Of a DNA stretch of 64,000 nucleotides, positions 43,806 through 55,652 are shown piece by piece (position 1 is the first letter of the stretch; each line of letters begins with the position of its first letter). Origin of the DNA: Ahaetulla prasina (Eukaryota; Chordata; Lepidosauria; Squamata; Colubridae); contig NC_080543.1 in assembly GCF_028640845.1 (NCBI RefSeq), forward strand, positions 100,373,825 to 100,437,824. The letters are read 5' to 3'. The translations under genes and the position numbers were made by a program. The notes below the pieces were generated by a model. That model ran no database searches. It was not told where the DNA came from and saw only the letters and a list, made by a program, of their open reading frames with translations.

Positions 43806-43930
43806 ATTCTGTTTCTCAATCTTGGCAGTGTTAAGATGTGTAAACTTCAACTCCCAGAATTCCCCAGCCAACATGACTTCTGGGAGTTGAAGTCCACACA
43901 TCTTAAAATCGCCAAAATTGAGAGACACTG
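43806..43930. mobile_element. hAT MITE, family 2, diverged
   Basis: CTGTTTCTCAATCTTGGCAG to CCAAAATTGAGAGACACTG, with arms CTTCAACTCCCAGAATTCC and CTTCTGGGAGTTGAAG. The left terminal CAG has decayed and no duplication is readable. Confidence 0.75.
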
Positions 43931-44078
43931 CCTTGAGGTGTGGCTAGACTAGTCCTGGTGCTTTGTGAGCTGTAACCATCTCATGTTTTTTCACAACTGA
44001 ATGTTCTTCCTTTCTACTCATGCTTGTTCAGGAGAGGCTTTATATTGCCAATTGTGTGTTAAGGAACACAAAGGAGTA

Positions 44079-44471
44079 CTGGTAGTCCTCCACTTATGGG
44101 GACAACTGATCCCAACATTTCTGTTGTTAGGTGAGGACATTTGTTGTGAATTGACCCCATTTTATGACCTTTCTTGCCACAGTTGTTAAGTGAATCACTG
44201 CAGCTGATAAGTTAGTAACACAGTTGTTAAGCAAATCTGACTTCCCCATTGATTTTGCTTGTCAAAAGGTTGCAAAAGGTTATCACATGACCTTGGGACA
44301 CAGCAACGGTCATAAGGGTGAGTTAGTTGCCAAGCATATGTATTTTGATCACATGATCATGGGGATGCTGCAAAGGTCATAAGTGTGAAAAACGGTCATA
44401 AGTCCCTTTTTTCAGTAGTGTTTAACTTTGAACAGTCACTAAATGAACTGTAGTAAGTCGAGGACTACCTG
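44079..44471 (-). mobile_element. TA-flanked MITE
   Basis: CTGGTAGTCCTCCACTTATG to GTAAGTCGAGGACTACCTG, with TA on the left and CA on the right. Same internal orientation as the copy at 28057. Confidence 0.8.
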
Positions 44472-45225
44472 CAAAGTATTAATTTCTTTTAATATGACTC
44501 ATAAAGACTGAAGAAATTTTAGATTTGTCCTTCCAGCGAAGTTGAGGATGCCTCATGGCTTTGAGTAATACCGGTATATTTCAGCTTGTATGGTAACAAA
44601 GGGATTTTTGACCAGCAAAAGGAAGACTTTCAGTTCAACAACACAGGATATAAGCAGAAATGCTGTGCTGAAGAGGCCTTGAAGGAAACTCAGCTAGAAT
44701 TGTGTGGGAGCAAATCTCTAGTAGACTCAAACTTGGAGAGGAATATGCATTAGGAAGAAGAAAATAAGACTCAGAGCTTAAGCCTACAGTAGCTGGGAGA
44801 CAGACCTTGATGAAAAATCCTGGGAATCCAATCTGTTAATTACAAGATCACTTGTTTGAATGCAGTTGTTTAATATAATGAAGAATGCAGCCTCCTGATG
44901 TCCTCACAAGAGAAATTGTGAGGAGGAAAAAAAAGTTGCCAACTACGACACTTAACATGCGGTCACAAAATGTAGCCACCAAATGAAGCTGACTGTAAAG
45001 ATGATGTGAGGATGAACCCAGTCATGGCTGCATTTCATCTGGATTGTGGAGTCGTCGTTAACCTTGTCTTGCCAGTGCAGATATTACTTAAGGGCAGTTC
45101 TAGCATCCCTTGCTATTGGCCATTTTGACTAAGGCTGCTGGGAGTTGTCATTAGTCAATAGGAAGGCCGTAGATTTTAACCCTTTTAAGTGAAAATCCAG
45201 GGAGGAAATACAGGAGAACGTTCCC
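44472..45225. other. unannotated stretch of LIMS1 intron
   Basis: No feature recognised. Confidence 0.45.
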
Positions 45226-45335
45226 TATAATAAAATAGAATTACTTATTGGCTAAGTGTGATTGGACACACAAGGAATTTGTCTTGTCAGTGTACATAAA
45301 AGTTATAAGTGATAAATCATAATAATCATATAATC
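45226..45335 (-). mobile_element. CR1-L3 LINE 3' tail
   Basis: The plus strand reads AATAGAATTACTTATTGGCT, then AAGTGTGATTGGACACACAA and a shortened 3' UTR. The AATAG array has decayed to a single unit. Confidence 0.75.
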
Positions 45336-46915
45336 ATAATAGGTAGTAGTAGCTGTGTATGAGTAGAAGGGGATTTTTTTCCTTGGGATTATGATGAGAA
45401 AACAAGGCAACTCCATTGCCTAGTACAGGTTGCTTATTTTTAAATTATAGGTAGCAGTAAATGAGATTTCTATTAATGTATCTGTTTTGGCTCTTAACCC
45501 ACAGCTGCCTGAAGCTTCAGTTCTTTTTGTTAGACATAATAAGCATCAGATGTTAAAAACAAACATTTCCAAGCGCCGTGCCGCCCCCCCTCCAAAAACC
45601 CGTTGCTTTTTATTCTACTTTTCACTGCATTTTACTTGCATTTCTTCGCGTCCTTATGCTGATGTCTGCACTGTCATCATTCAGGAAGGCTACAGTGATC
45701 TGCTGATCTGGATTTTCCTACTTACTGGGCAAAGGCTGTCTCTGCTGAGATTAGTGGTAGGTCTTGGCATTATCCCAGCTTCTGCAGATGTGCTCCTTTT
45801 CAAACAAGATAAATAAACAGGCTCATTTCTGCTACACAATTATGGGAATATGTTGATCTGGTTCTTTTTTCTTAAAATAGCAGAGAATCAAAAGAGAAAA
45901 GTAGATCTCTTGTTTCATAGGCTCTATTCTTAATCCTGAAAGCAAACACAGTTGCAGGGATAAAAAAAAAAAGATCCATTGATTTTGGATTTCAGAAAGA
46001 AAGCTGTATCTCTACACCTTATTTGGGAGTAAAACCCATTAAGCACAATGTGCATTTTTTAAAAAGAGTTCATAGCATTAAATTCTGTGGGGTTAAAAAA
46101 GTTTCATAAGCTTCCCAGTTAAGTGACTAGAAACTAAAATCCAGTGCATTTTCCTTGGCTTAGTTCTTGAATTATTGAAAGAATGGATGCTATTTTTGTG
46201 CTAGAGTATAATACCTGTAGATTACTATTGCATTCTCCTGCATTATATACTATGTTTTGCTTTCTCTTTGAAAGACAACAATGAATTAATTTTATTCATC
46301 TACAAGATCATTTGTAGAGTTGTTTAGACTTGCAGTTACTTGTTTCTTAAATGTGTTTAAGCTTTAAAATATGCTTAAACTACATAGTTAATGTTAAGGC
46401 TGAACAACAAGATGAAAACAAGGAGAAACCTTGAAGGAAATTAGAATGTATTTGTGATTTCAACATGATGCTAAGCATCTCTGTCAGAACTAATATCTGT
46501 CACATTTTTGACAGATATTTGCTATTAAATAGCATAAAGGTAATAAACACAATAGAACTCTAGTTCCATCTGGTGGCTGAAAAGCTGCTAGCAAAATTTT
46601 ATTTTTCATTCATCTGTTCTTTAGATCTCTTCAGCTGCTGAGCAATGCTGTTGGTAAGACCAGCATTTAGCACAAATGTTCAGGGTATCACTTATCAGAA
46701 TAATTTTTGGAACTAAATGAAGCGCCACAAATAATTAATTTCAGACATTACTATATCATTACTTCAGAAATGCCATTATTTTCCATTTTGCACATTTTCT
46801 GATATAAGCCATCTTTATCCTGGTGCATATTTCCATTTCCATCTAGGTTTATTTAACTTTCTGCTGCTTTAAGAATTTGATGACTGCATTCTGTGTCTGT
46901 GTGTACATATGTATG
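45336..46915. other. unannotated stretch of LIMS1 intron
   Basis: No exon or repeat. A single CTCF-like word is noted separately. The plus-strand frame at 45487-45816 shows no domain. Confidence 0.45.
46565..46577 (-). promoter_or_regulatory. candidate CTCF-type core motif
   Basis: The minus strand reads GCCACCAGATGGA. It agrees with the CTCF core CCASYAGRKGGC at 11 of 12 positions (the last C is A). A single motif match in intronic DNA is weak evidence of binding. Confidence 0.2.
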
Positions 46916-47821
46916 TATATGTGCAGTAGTGGGTTGCTACCGGTTCTCCCCAGTTCGTAAGAACCGGTAGTAAACATTTTGAGTAGTTCGGAGAACCGGT
47001 AGTAAAAATTCTGCCTGACCCCGTCCCCAATCTATTGCTGCCTCCTGACTCCCAGCTGATCGGCTAGAAGGAAAAAATCAAGACTCACTTGTCGAAGAAG
47101 AGGAAAAAAAAAAAAGACACCGTCCCTTTAAATTGAGAAGCCAAGAAGCGTCCCAACTGATTGGCTCGCTTCTCAGCCAGGAGATCGCTTGGCAAAGAAG
47201 AAGGGGGGAGGGGAAACGCTGTCCTTTTAAATTGACAGAGGGGCTAGAAGCTCCTATCTGGGTCAGCTGAACAACAAATTGGATAAGAGGAGGAATTCTT
47301 ATATGGTTCAATGTTTTTGAAGTTTTGGGGTTTGTGCAACATGGGCTTTGTGTTTCTAAAAAGGTTTGGGCGATTTCCATTGTGAAGTATCCTGTCTTGA
47401 ATGAGTTTTCTGCCTGCTTGTAAATGGAGCCGAACTTCCAGCTTCCACTTTCTATGATCTCTAAGCACGCTGTTTTCTGCTTACGAAGTTTCCTTTATGC
47501 AGCTGGCAGGAATGTGGAATTCCAGGCAGGTTCCTTGCTACAGCTTGATTATTCCTTAATTATCTGGGATATTTTATTTGGGAAATGAAGAGGGGGGAGT
47601 TTGATTCCTTCCCAGAACAGATTAGTGGGGTGGGGAGGAATTGGGGATTTTGAAGTAACCTTCCCCTGGAGTGGGGAGGGAATGGGGATTTTAGGCTTGC
47701 TGTCAAACATCAGCCATAATACTAATGATTGTTTTGAACAATATACAGGTTGTATTACATGAATGGCTATTTTATATGTGAAATTATGACTGAAACCTAT
47801 ATAGGTTCACACTGTCAGGAA

Positions 47822-47990
47822 GTTTGTCCTTAGTTTTAGGTTGCTTCTCTGTTTGTTGAGTTTCCATCCATTGCTTCTTGTTTTGCCTTCTGGTGCTTTG
47901 GAAAATACTTTGACCCCCCCCACCCTTATTTCTAGCAGCCCTTTAAAAGCCTGTTGCCTATCACACTCTTGGGCAAAGCATGTGAGCCAT
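47822..47990 (+). mobile_element. CR1 fragment inside the hAT element
   Basis: TTAGTTTTAGGTTGCTTCTC, TCCATCCATTGCTTCTTG and CCTTCTGGTGCTTTGG are the CR1 3' region phrases also seen at 60290-60740. Confidence 0.6.
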
Positions 47991-48027
47991 TTCCTCCTTT
48001 CAGTGGTCCATGAAAGTGCATCTATAG

Positions 48028-48138
48028 CAGAGGTCTCTAACCTTGGCCACTTTAAGACTTTAAGACAGCAAAGCTGGCTGAGGAATTCTGGGAGTTGAAG
48101 TCCATAAGTCTTAAAGTGGCCAAGTTTGGAGACCCCTG
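48028..48138. mobile_element. hAT MITE, family 2, nested
   Basis: CAGAGGTCTCTAACCTTGGC to GGCCAAGTTTGGAGACCCCTG's complement arms, flanked by exact 8-bp ATCTATAG duplications (48020-48027 and 48139-48146). The left arm is shortened by a small internal deletion. It is nested in the family 1 hAT. Confidence 0.93.
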
Positions 48139-48410
48139 ATCTATAGTATGTAGATAATAAAGTTGAAAAAAGGTGAACAACATTTTTGCAGAACTATAGA
48201 TACGTTGAGGCTGGGTGTGACAAGGAATGGCTGGGAGGGGAGAGGCGAGGTACCCCTTGACATGAGAGACATTGAGTTGGCCATGCTTACCCAGTCACAT
48301 GACCATCAAGCCACACCCACTGTCACATGACCATCAAGCCACACCCACAAAATAAGCCATGCCCACAGAACCGGTAGTAAAAAAATTTAGAATCCACCCC
48401 TGTATATGTG

Positions 48411-49035
48411 TATATATGTAAATATATGTAAATATATATCAAAACAAATACATTGTTGATATTTTTAAAGGGGAAAAATCAGATTGTTTTTCTTTTCCCT
48501 CAACTGTCCCCCAGAAGAAAAGAGTTTTCTACAATATTTTCCAAATATCCTTCAGATTTGAAAATGAGAACTTTATTTCGCCATATAAGGCTAAATTATA
48601 TTACAGATCTTTTTCCTTCCATCATTGCCAATGTCTCATTTGTCTGAGTATTATCATAGGAATGTATTGAAATAAATAATATTTCTATCAAAATTCAATA
48701 TTCATCTTTATTGGAATTAAGCTTTTCTGAGGGGAGATGGTTTGAAATCAATCCAAAAGCTTGCCTGGTCAGGAATTTTGGCCGCACTATAGCCAAACAT
48801 AAAGTGAAAAGCTAGATATGTGGACAGTTCTATCCATTTAATACTTCTAAATCATTAATCACTTCAGAAAAGATAATCTCTAGTCACATGTGACATTCTT
48901 TGTTTCCTTAATTTCATGTGTTGCTGGTTGCTATATTATGGCTGCAGTGGAAAATACTTAATAAAAAGACCCGTTATAGGAGATGGTACATATGCTTACA
49001 TGTAAAACTGTTGTAAAAATGCTTGCAAATATTAA
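48411..49035. other. unannotated stretch of LIMS1 intron
   Basis: Nothing recognised besides a TATATGTAAATA-type simple repeat at the start. Confidence 0.45.
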
Positions 49036-49037
49036 TA

Positions 49038-49417
49038 CAGTTAGTCCTCAACTTACAACAGTTCGTTTAGTGACCATTCAAAGTTACAACAGCACTGAAA
49101 AAAGTGACTTATCACTATTGCAGCAACCTCATGGTCATATGATTTACATTTGGATGCTTGACCACTGGTTCATATTTATGATGGTTGCAGTGTCCCAAGG
49201 TCATGTGATCACCTTTTGCAACCCTCTGACAAGCAAAATCAGTGCGGAAACCAGATTCACTTAACAACTGGGTTACTAACTTAACAACTGCAAAAGTGGT
49301 TCACGAAACAAATGTAGTAAGAAAAGTCATAAAATGGGGCAAAACTCACTTAACAAATTTCTCACTTAGCAACATACATTTTGGGCTCAATTGTGGTTGT
49401 AGGATGAGGACTACCTA
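49038..49417 (+). mobile_element. TA-flanked MITE, well preserved
   Basis: CAGTTAGTCCTCAACTTACA to GTAGGATGAGGACTACCTA, 380 bp, with TA on both sides (49036-49037 and 49418-49419). The internal landmarks CATGTGATCACCTTTTGCA and CAAGCAAAATCAGTGCGG are intact. Confidence 0.88.
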
Positions 49418-49664
49418 TACTGCAGGTTATAGTGGCCAATATTAATCAGGAAACGTAATACATTATGGGATTTCTGTTCATTAATAGTAGGATACTGTTT
49501 AGTGTATCAAGGAACTTAGGAAGCCAAAATAAGCACTTAAGTCTTAAAATATGTTACATTTAATTGATAGTCAGAAGACTATGCTATGTCGTAGTAATAC
49601 CATGTTCCAATCCTGATCAGACCCAATTCATGTAGGTTGGGATGTTTATCCTTTCTCTCTAGGT

Positions 49665-50096
49665 CCGTGATGACAGACCTATGGCACAAATGCCACAGGT
49701 GGCACACGAGCCATATCTATGGGCACGCAAGCATTGCCCTAGCCCAGTTCCAGAGCCCATGCGTGTGCCAGCCTAATTTTTGGGCCTTCGGTCCCACAGA
49801 AAGTCGGGAAATAGGCTGTTTCTGGCCTCTGGGGGGCCTCCAGGGGGTTGCAGAAGGCCGTTTTGGCTCTCCCCAGGCTCCAAGAAAACTTCTGGAGCAT
49901 GGGGAGGGCAAAAAATGGGCCTACCGGGCCCACCGGTAACCTTTTTGCAATTGTGTGCCAAAAACGGTGAGCGTGGGGGGGATCGTGCTCACATGGGGGG
50001 GGGTCACGGGGGCCATTGAATTATGGGTGTCAGCACACGCATGCACGTGACCCCCCCGCTTTTGGCACGTGATGGCAAAAAGGTTAGCCATCACTG
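49665..50096 (+). mobile_element. hAT MITE, family 4
   Basis: CCGTGATGACAGACCTATGG to AAAAAGGTTAGCCATCACTG, with exact 8-bp CTCTAGGT duplications (49657-49664 and 50097-50104). The interior is GC-rich and explains five overlapping open frames on both strands. Confidence 0.93.
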
Positions 50097-50104
50097 CTCT
50101 AGGT

Positions 50105-50523
50105 GTTTTAGTTCATTTGGGCCATCTCATTCCCAAACTAAACCTGAAAGCAAATTCAATCCCCAAATATTGTGTATCTTCTTCAGGACTTCAGAACTAT
50201 TGCTGTTGTTACCATCTTCAGCCCTTTGCCTGAAAAGAGAGCATCTGTAATTGAACACTAGTTATTATAAGCTTCTTGGTCTAACTAGTTTTTTTTCCAG
50301 AAGTGATCGATGCAACTTTATGAAATAATCACTTTAGCATCCCCTCCCACAATAGCTGGATTTGAGAACCAAAGGTGGGTAAAGGTTCAAGAAGGCATAG
50401 GTATGGTATTTTGATGTATATATCAAATTTATATACCTCAGCAATGCATTGGACCATTTCATCCTATCTTTATTTAGTTGTCATTAAGTTCACTCTAAAT
50501 ATGAGTAAATCTATCTTTGAAGT
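50105..50523. other. unannotated stretch of LIMS1 intron
   Basis: Nothing recognised. Confidence 0.4.
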
Positions 50524-50885
50524 CTAGGGATGCGGTGGCTCAGGGGCTAGGACGTTGAGCTTGTGGATTGAAAGGTCGGCAGCTCAGCGGTTTGAATCCC
50601 TAGTGCTGCCGTGTAACAGGGTGAGCTCCCGTTACTTGTCCCAGCTTCTGCTAACCTAGTAGTTTCGAAAGCATGTAAAAATGCAAGTAGAAAAAATAGG
50701 GACCACCTTTGGTGGGAAGGTAACAGCGTTCCATGCGGCTTTGGCGTTGAGTCATGCCGGCCACATGACCACGGAGACGTCTTCAGACAGCGCTGGCTCT
50801 TCGGCTTTGAAACGGAGATGAGCACCGCCCCTAGAGTCAGCAACGACTAGCATGTATGTGCGAGGGAAAATTTACCTTTACTTTA
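50524..50885 (+). mobile_element. Sauria-type SINE, full length
   Basis: The head GGATGCGGTGGCTCAGGGGC carries an A-box (TGGCTCAGGGG) and the B-box-like GGTTTGAATCCC lies at about 50590. The body includes CCGGCCACATGACCACGGAG. The 3' end GAGTCAGCAACGACTAGCAT resembles the Bov-B 3' end and is followed by TTTACC/TTTACT repeats. Diverged duplications containing TATCTTTG lie on both sides. Bov-B-type machinery probably mobilised it. Confidence 0.88.
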
Positions 50886-51004
50886 TCTTTGGAGCATCTA
50901 GCAAATTTACTGCAGCAGGTGTTCAAGGATATCACCACATTTATTTTCTGGGTTAGATGACCTTGGACTAAATTCCTCTCTGGAAGGTATTTGAAAATAC
51001 AAAA

Positions 51005-51185
51005 TATTTAATCAAAGAGCGCCAGTTTGGTATAGTGATTCAGGCATCTAAAATCTGGGACAGTCATTCTAGTGCTTTCAGCTCTAGGAAGCAAGCAATG
51101 GCAAACCACTTCTGAAATCTTGCCATCGAACCTGCAAGGACCTGTCCAGGCAACATTGATTCAAAAGCACCAAAGGGAAAACAAA
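51005..51185 (+). mobile_element. SINE fragment, family E
   Basis: A tRNA-like head (AGTTTGGTATAGTGATTCAG) followed, after an internal deletion, by AGCTCTAGGAAGCAAGCAAT, ACCACTTCTGAAATCTTGCC and ACCTGTCCAGGCAAC. Confidence 0.55.
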
Positions 51186-53046
51186 AACAGCAATCCAGTA
51201 AGTGTTAATTGCTGTTCTCTAGCTGATAATAAAATTGTTTTCAAAATGAGACCTATACCAAATGTGCTCTAGCATAGGCCTGCTCAACTTGTAGCCATGT
51301 GTAATGCCTATGCGTATTGGAATGTGTGAATGATCTTGGGGAAAGAGGAAACGAAATGCTACCTAAGAAAGAATCAGGCAAGACAGGCAGGAGCCCACAG
51401 TCTCTTAAGAGTTAGAGGAAAATTTTTTAGAAAGGACCTGCCCTAATGAATCAAGCGGTTAAAGTGGAGGACAGAAGTTTGTGCCTATAGACTTAAAAGA
51501 TTCTGTTTAATGTAGCCTTATAAGAAAGTAGAATTAGTTCAACTAGTCTTGTTTCTTGTCTGCTTTACCTTGGAGGGCCCACATTGTAGGATCCACCAAG
51601 CAGTTTTTTGAGGTCTGCGAGCATCTTTTGAAACCCAACAAGCCCACTATCACTAACCATGGTCACTGTCAGGAAAGATCTGCTGCCACACCTGGTGTTT
51701 TCACTGTGACCTTTACTCTGAAAGACATACTTCTCAATACCTTCAGGCCCTTCTGATTCTACTAGCCACCAAACAGCTGATTAGTCTGCCAACTGCTCCT
51801 TTGTGGCCTACGATTACTTTTAAATGTAGCAGTGTTGTCTTTCCCCCTCTATGAAAAGTGCTGGCCTCTTTAGTGATCGTTCAACATGGCTCAGGATGTT
51901 TATCCTGAGTGCAACAGGGCACTCAAGAATGGCTATGTGCTTCTTTTTCAAAAAGGTTTGGCTTTTGCATCTGTTTTTACAAAAATTAATGTGTTCATTT
52001 TGGCACTTGGCATAATTTATTCAGGTTTACGCTCAAATTTCCACCCCTTGGGGATTTTTTAAACTCGTAGACACAACATATATCTATTTCTGGCCTTTTA
52101 ATAATCTTTGAACTCTGCCTCTTTATACTTTTTAATTGTTGTATTTAGAAAGCTGATAAAATCAGCAGCTATAATTGATGACTTTTTTCAGATACACAAA
52201 CATGCACTCAAAGAATATTTTTGCATTAGAATTTATATTCCAAAATCAGAAGATCTTCAACAAATGTACAGAGGAAACCAACATTTGTGTGAGCTAGTTT
52301 TACCACTAAGAGCACACTGATAAGACTCGCCTATGCGAGTCTTGATAACTTCTGAGGGTAATAAAAAGTATGGTGTAGAAGTGTGGTCTTTTACAGTAAG
52401 AAATACAGGAGGTAGTAACGCTGAGAGACAAGAATTGCACTAATATCAAAGAAATAGTGGAATAGAATAATTAAAGAAAGGATACCAAAGGAGGGACAAA
52501 ATGAAATGTGAATGTCAAAAAATAAAATAATTTTTTAAAACTATTTTAAATAATTAAATTAACTTGTTGAATTGTCCTGCAGTGAGTTACCTCGCTGCAA
52601 GTTGGCCATAGTGAATTGACCATGCCGAGTTGACTGGCGAGTTGTTCCATTGAGTTTCCTAGGATTTCTTATTCCAATCATAAAAATCCCACCTTCATAC
52701 AGTTCTTGCAAATTTACATTACAATTCTTGCAAATGCTCTTGTGAAAATGTTAGAAGAACATCAGCAGTTCCCGGAATCAAATTAAATAAATCTGATTCA
52801 AACAGCAGCTGACCATGTCACACTTCTTTCTGAGAGGGTGGATAAGGGTAGGATTTTTCTGAGATGGAGCAAACTGAGTCATCTCTGTTTGTTAAATGAA
52901 TTGTGCATGCATTAAACTTAAGAGTTTTTGTTGATAGAATCAGGCATATGACTTCCTGAATGGGGTTGCAATACAGGGTTTCTACCTAGCCCATGGCTTT
53001 GTCTATAATACAAATTCAAACTCACTTCTAGATCCAAATAAGGAAT
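51186..53046. other. unannotated stretch of LIMS1 intron
   Basis: No exon or interspersed repeat recognised in about 1.9 kb, apart from the short hairpin at 52322-52343 and a decayed hAT-like scrap near 51270. Confidence 0.45.
52322..52343 (+). repeat. tight 9-bp hairpin with tetraloop
   Basis: AAGACTCGC and GCGAGTCTT pair perfectly around the loop CTAT. The CpG in each arm is intact in otherwise CpG-poor sequence. Confidence 0.85.
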
Positions 53047-53054
53047 CTGTATAG

Positions 53055-53824
53055 CAGGAGTTTCCAACCTTGGCAACTTTAAGCCTGGAGGACTTCAACT
53101 CCCAGAATTTCCCAGCCAGCTTTGCTGGGGAATTCTGGGAGTTGAAGATGTATTCTTGAATGCAGCTCATCCGTCTGGAACCCATATTACATCTCTGACA
53201 TTAATACAATCGAACGCGTTCAGAAATATTTTACTAGAAGAGTTCTTCGCTCCTCCGAAAACAACAAAATACCTTATGCCACCAGGCTTGAAATCCTGGG
53301 ATTAGAAAACTTAGAACTCCACCGACTCCGACATGACCTATGTTTAACACACAGAATCATCTATTGCAATATCCTTCCTGTAAAAGACTACTTCAGCTTC
53401 AATCGCAATAATACAAGAGCAAACAATAGATTCAAACTTAACGTCAACTGCTTCAATCTTGATTGCAGAAAATATGACTTCTGTAACAGAGTTGTTAACG
53501 CTTGGAACTCATTACCTGACTCTATAGTCTCTACTCAAAAATCCCCAAATCTTCAACCAAAAACTGTCTACTATTGACCTCACCCCATTCCTAAGAGGAC
53601 TATAAGGGGCATGCATAAGAGCACAAAAGTGCCTACCGTTACTGTCCTATTGTTCCCTTCATTATATCAAATTAACATAGTTGTTGCATACTTTTGCTTA
53701 TATATATTTTTTTCTTTTATGATGTGTTGTTGTTTTATGTTGATGTTTGTGTATACTGTTGTGACAAAATGAAATTTAAAAAAAAGTGCACCAGGCTTAA
53801 AGTTGCCAAGGTTGGAGACCCCTG
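53055..53824. mobile_element. hAT MITE, family 2, split by a LINE
   Basis: The left end is CAGGAGTTTCCAACCTTGGC and the right end is GCCAAGGTTGGAGACCCCTG. Exact 8-bp CTGTATAG duplications flank the whole (53047-53054 and 53825-53832), although the ends are 770 bp apart. The extra length is the LINE at about 53150-53790. The MITE without it would be about 130 bp. Confidence 0.93.
53150..53790 (+). mobile_element. CR1-group LINE 3' end nested in the MITE
   Basis: GAATGCAGCTCATCCGTCTG, AATACAATCGAACGCGTTCA and CCTAAGAGGACTATAAGGGG align with the LINE at 34306-35431. It ends TGTTGTGACAAAATGAAATT and an A-run. It keeps slightly more CpG than the copy at 34306. Confidence 0.88.
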
Positions 53825-53832
53825 CTGTATAG

Positions 53833-54964
53833 GACTTCTACATGCTGATTTTGCTACAGAAAGTCCCAGTGCAAAAGAAACAGGATGGATATTTTTACCC
53901 CAGTGGATCTTAGGTTATTTCTTCCATCATCCATCTTCTGTGACCTTCTCTTGAAAGGTGGGTTTGTTTATTATAGGAATTTTCATTTTGGGAAATGTCT
54001 GTTTATTTTTGTCAGAAGCTTGTTTTCTGATGTTTGCTATTATATTCTTTTAATTTTACTAAGAGTATTGCTTTTTAAATGTGTATATAAAAATAGCGCT
54101 TCACTCTTAAGCCAGAATGGCAAATCCAGAATGCCTTGTATTATATTTTTGTTTGTTTTGCCAGGAAAGCACAATTCAACCAACTGGACTTTGCACTGAC
54201 TTTTGTACTGCTTAAATATTTTCTAACTCCAGCTGCAAAACTCATTTTTGGGACACTATAATTAGTTATTGTGTAATCAGCATTGTAATTATGCACACAC
54301 AGTCACACCCTGGTCCACTGATTTCTGACATAGTGTTTTGAAAAACAAATGGCTTGAAAATTAGAGTCTCTGTTACTTTTTGAAAAACAGATGAGGAAAA
54401 TTTCACAGTTGTCCTGAGTCTTGCAGTTAAATATTATCAAAGTTTTCCTTTTAAGACACAGAAAATGTCAGTGTCATCATGAATCAACATTCCATATTTC
54501 CTGTCTTCTACTGTGGTTAGCTTCTGAAGCCTTACACAATATTCTTGCAGACATTTTTCATCTATAATGAGCTGCTGGTTTGTAGCCAAAGCATGCAGAA
54601 TATAAATATGACTATCAAACATGTTTGTTGAAATGGCACCCAAGAAATATGAGCTTTAAGGTCTTTTTAAGTTCCATCCTCTTTTTTTTTAACCTTAGGA
54701 CGTGTTTAAGCATATAGTTAAATCTTCCCATGAATTGAGTTGCATTTTTAGCTTGAGATATTTCAGGTTTTAAATTTTTACAATTCCAGTCCTTGCCTTC
54801 AGAAAAAAGAACTTAAGATGCATGTCCTTCACCTACACAATTCCATGTATGCTTATGTTCCCTGAACAACAGTGACAGCAGGTTATACAAACTTTAGATA
54901 AAAGCCTTTTTTTAAAAAAAATGTTCCATATTTCTACTCTCCTGGAAAATAATCTTCAAAACAT
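53833..54964. other. unannotated stretch of LIMS1 intron
   Basis: No exon or repeat recognised. The minus-strand frame at 54437-54643 lacks domains. Confidence 0.45.
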
Positions 54965-55320
54965 TTTGAAGCGGCCCCCAGGAGTAGGGCCTTCTCTGTG
55001 GGGGCAGTGACGCTCTGGAACGAACTTCCCCCTGGCCTGCGTCAAGTGCCTGATCTTCGGACCTTCCGTCGTGAGCTCAAAACATATTTATTTATTAAAG
55101 CGGGACTGGCATAATTATTGATGAATTTTAATTGGGTATTCTTAATATTTTTTAAATTTTTAAATCTAAATTTTAATAATCAGCCTTTAAAATTTGCTCT
55201 TTTTAAATGTTGTTTTAAATTGTATATATTTTGTTCTTATTCCGGCTGTACACCGCCCTGAGTCCTTCGGGAGAAGGGCGGTATAAAAATCTAATAAATA
55301 AAATAAAATAAATAAAATAA
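54965..55320 (+). mobile_element. L2 LINE 3' end
   Basis: GAGTAGGGCCTTCTCTGTGG, TGACGCTCTGGAACGAACTT and CGTCGTGAGCTCAAAACATA encode the end of the L2 protein (compare the frame ending near 23619). Then follow ACCGCCCTGAGTCCTTCGGG and an AATAAA-type tail. Confidence 0.9.
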
Positions 55321-55652
55321 AACCATAATATATAAAATTACAAAGAAGTGCAATTTGATTTAGGTAAATATTTCCCAATGTCCCCCAAAGACACATCCCC
55401 TCCCCTAATTCGAGTATGCTCCTATTTTCTCCAAGAACTTCTAAATTTTTTAATTTCTCCTCAGGGAATATTTGGATCAAGCCAAGTTACAGTCACATTG
55501 AAATTTCATCCAATTTTTCTCCATTCCTTCCTGATCCTGGAACATGTCCCGTGCGCATGGGTGAAATTTAAAAATTTCCCCTACTGGCTTGTTGGGGGGG
55601 AGGTCATGTGACTGGGTGGGTGTGGCCAACTCAACATCATTCACATCGAGGG

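Larger units (their letters stand above)
46924..48402 (+). mobile_element. hAT element, family 1, 1.48 kb, non-autonomous
   Basis: It starts CAGTAGTGGGTTGCTACCGG and ends TTTAGAATCCACCCCTG. Exact 8-bp TATATGTG duplications lie at 46916-46923 and 48403-48410. It includes the GAGAACCGGTAGTAAAAATT block, a captured CR1 piece (47822-47990) and a nested hAT MITE (48028-48138). No transposase was seen; two short minus-strand frames near 47078-47468 lack domains. It is four to five times longer than the relatives at 2781 and 14332. Confidence 0.88.

Noticed and set aside
47078..47468. Two minus-strand frames (100 and 74 codons) as a possible hAT transposase
   Set aside because: Neither contains hAT transposase features (DDE residues, C-terminal dimerisation motif), and both are short.
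49637..50019. Overlapping Pro/Gly-rich frames on both strands
   Set aside because: They lie in the GC-rich interior of the hAT MITE at 49665-50096.
54437..54643. 68-codon minus-strand frame with a plausible start
   Set aside because: No domain, no splice context, and AT-rich intron around it.
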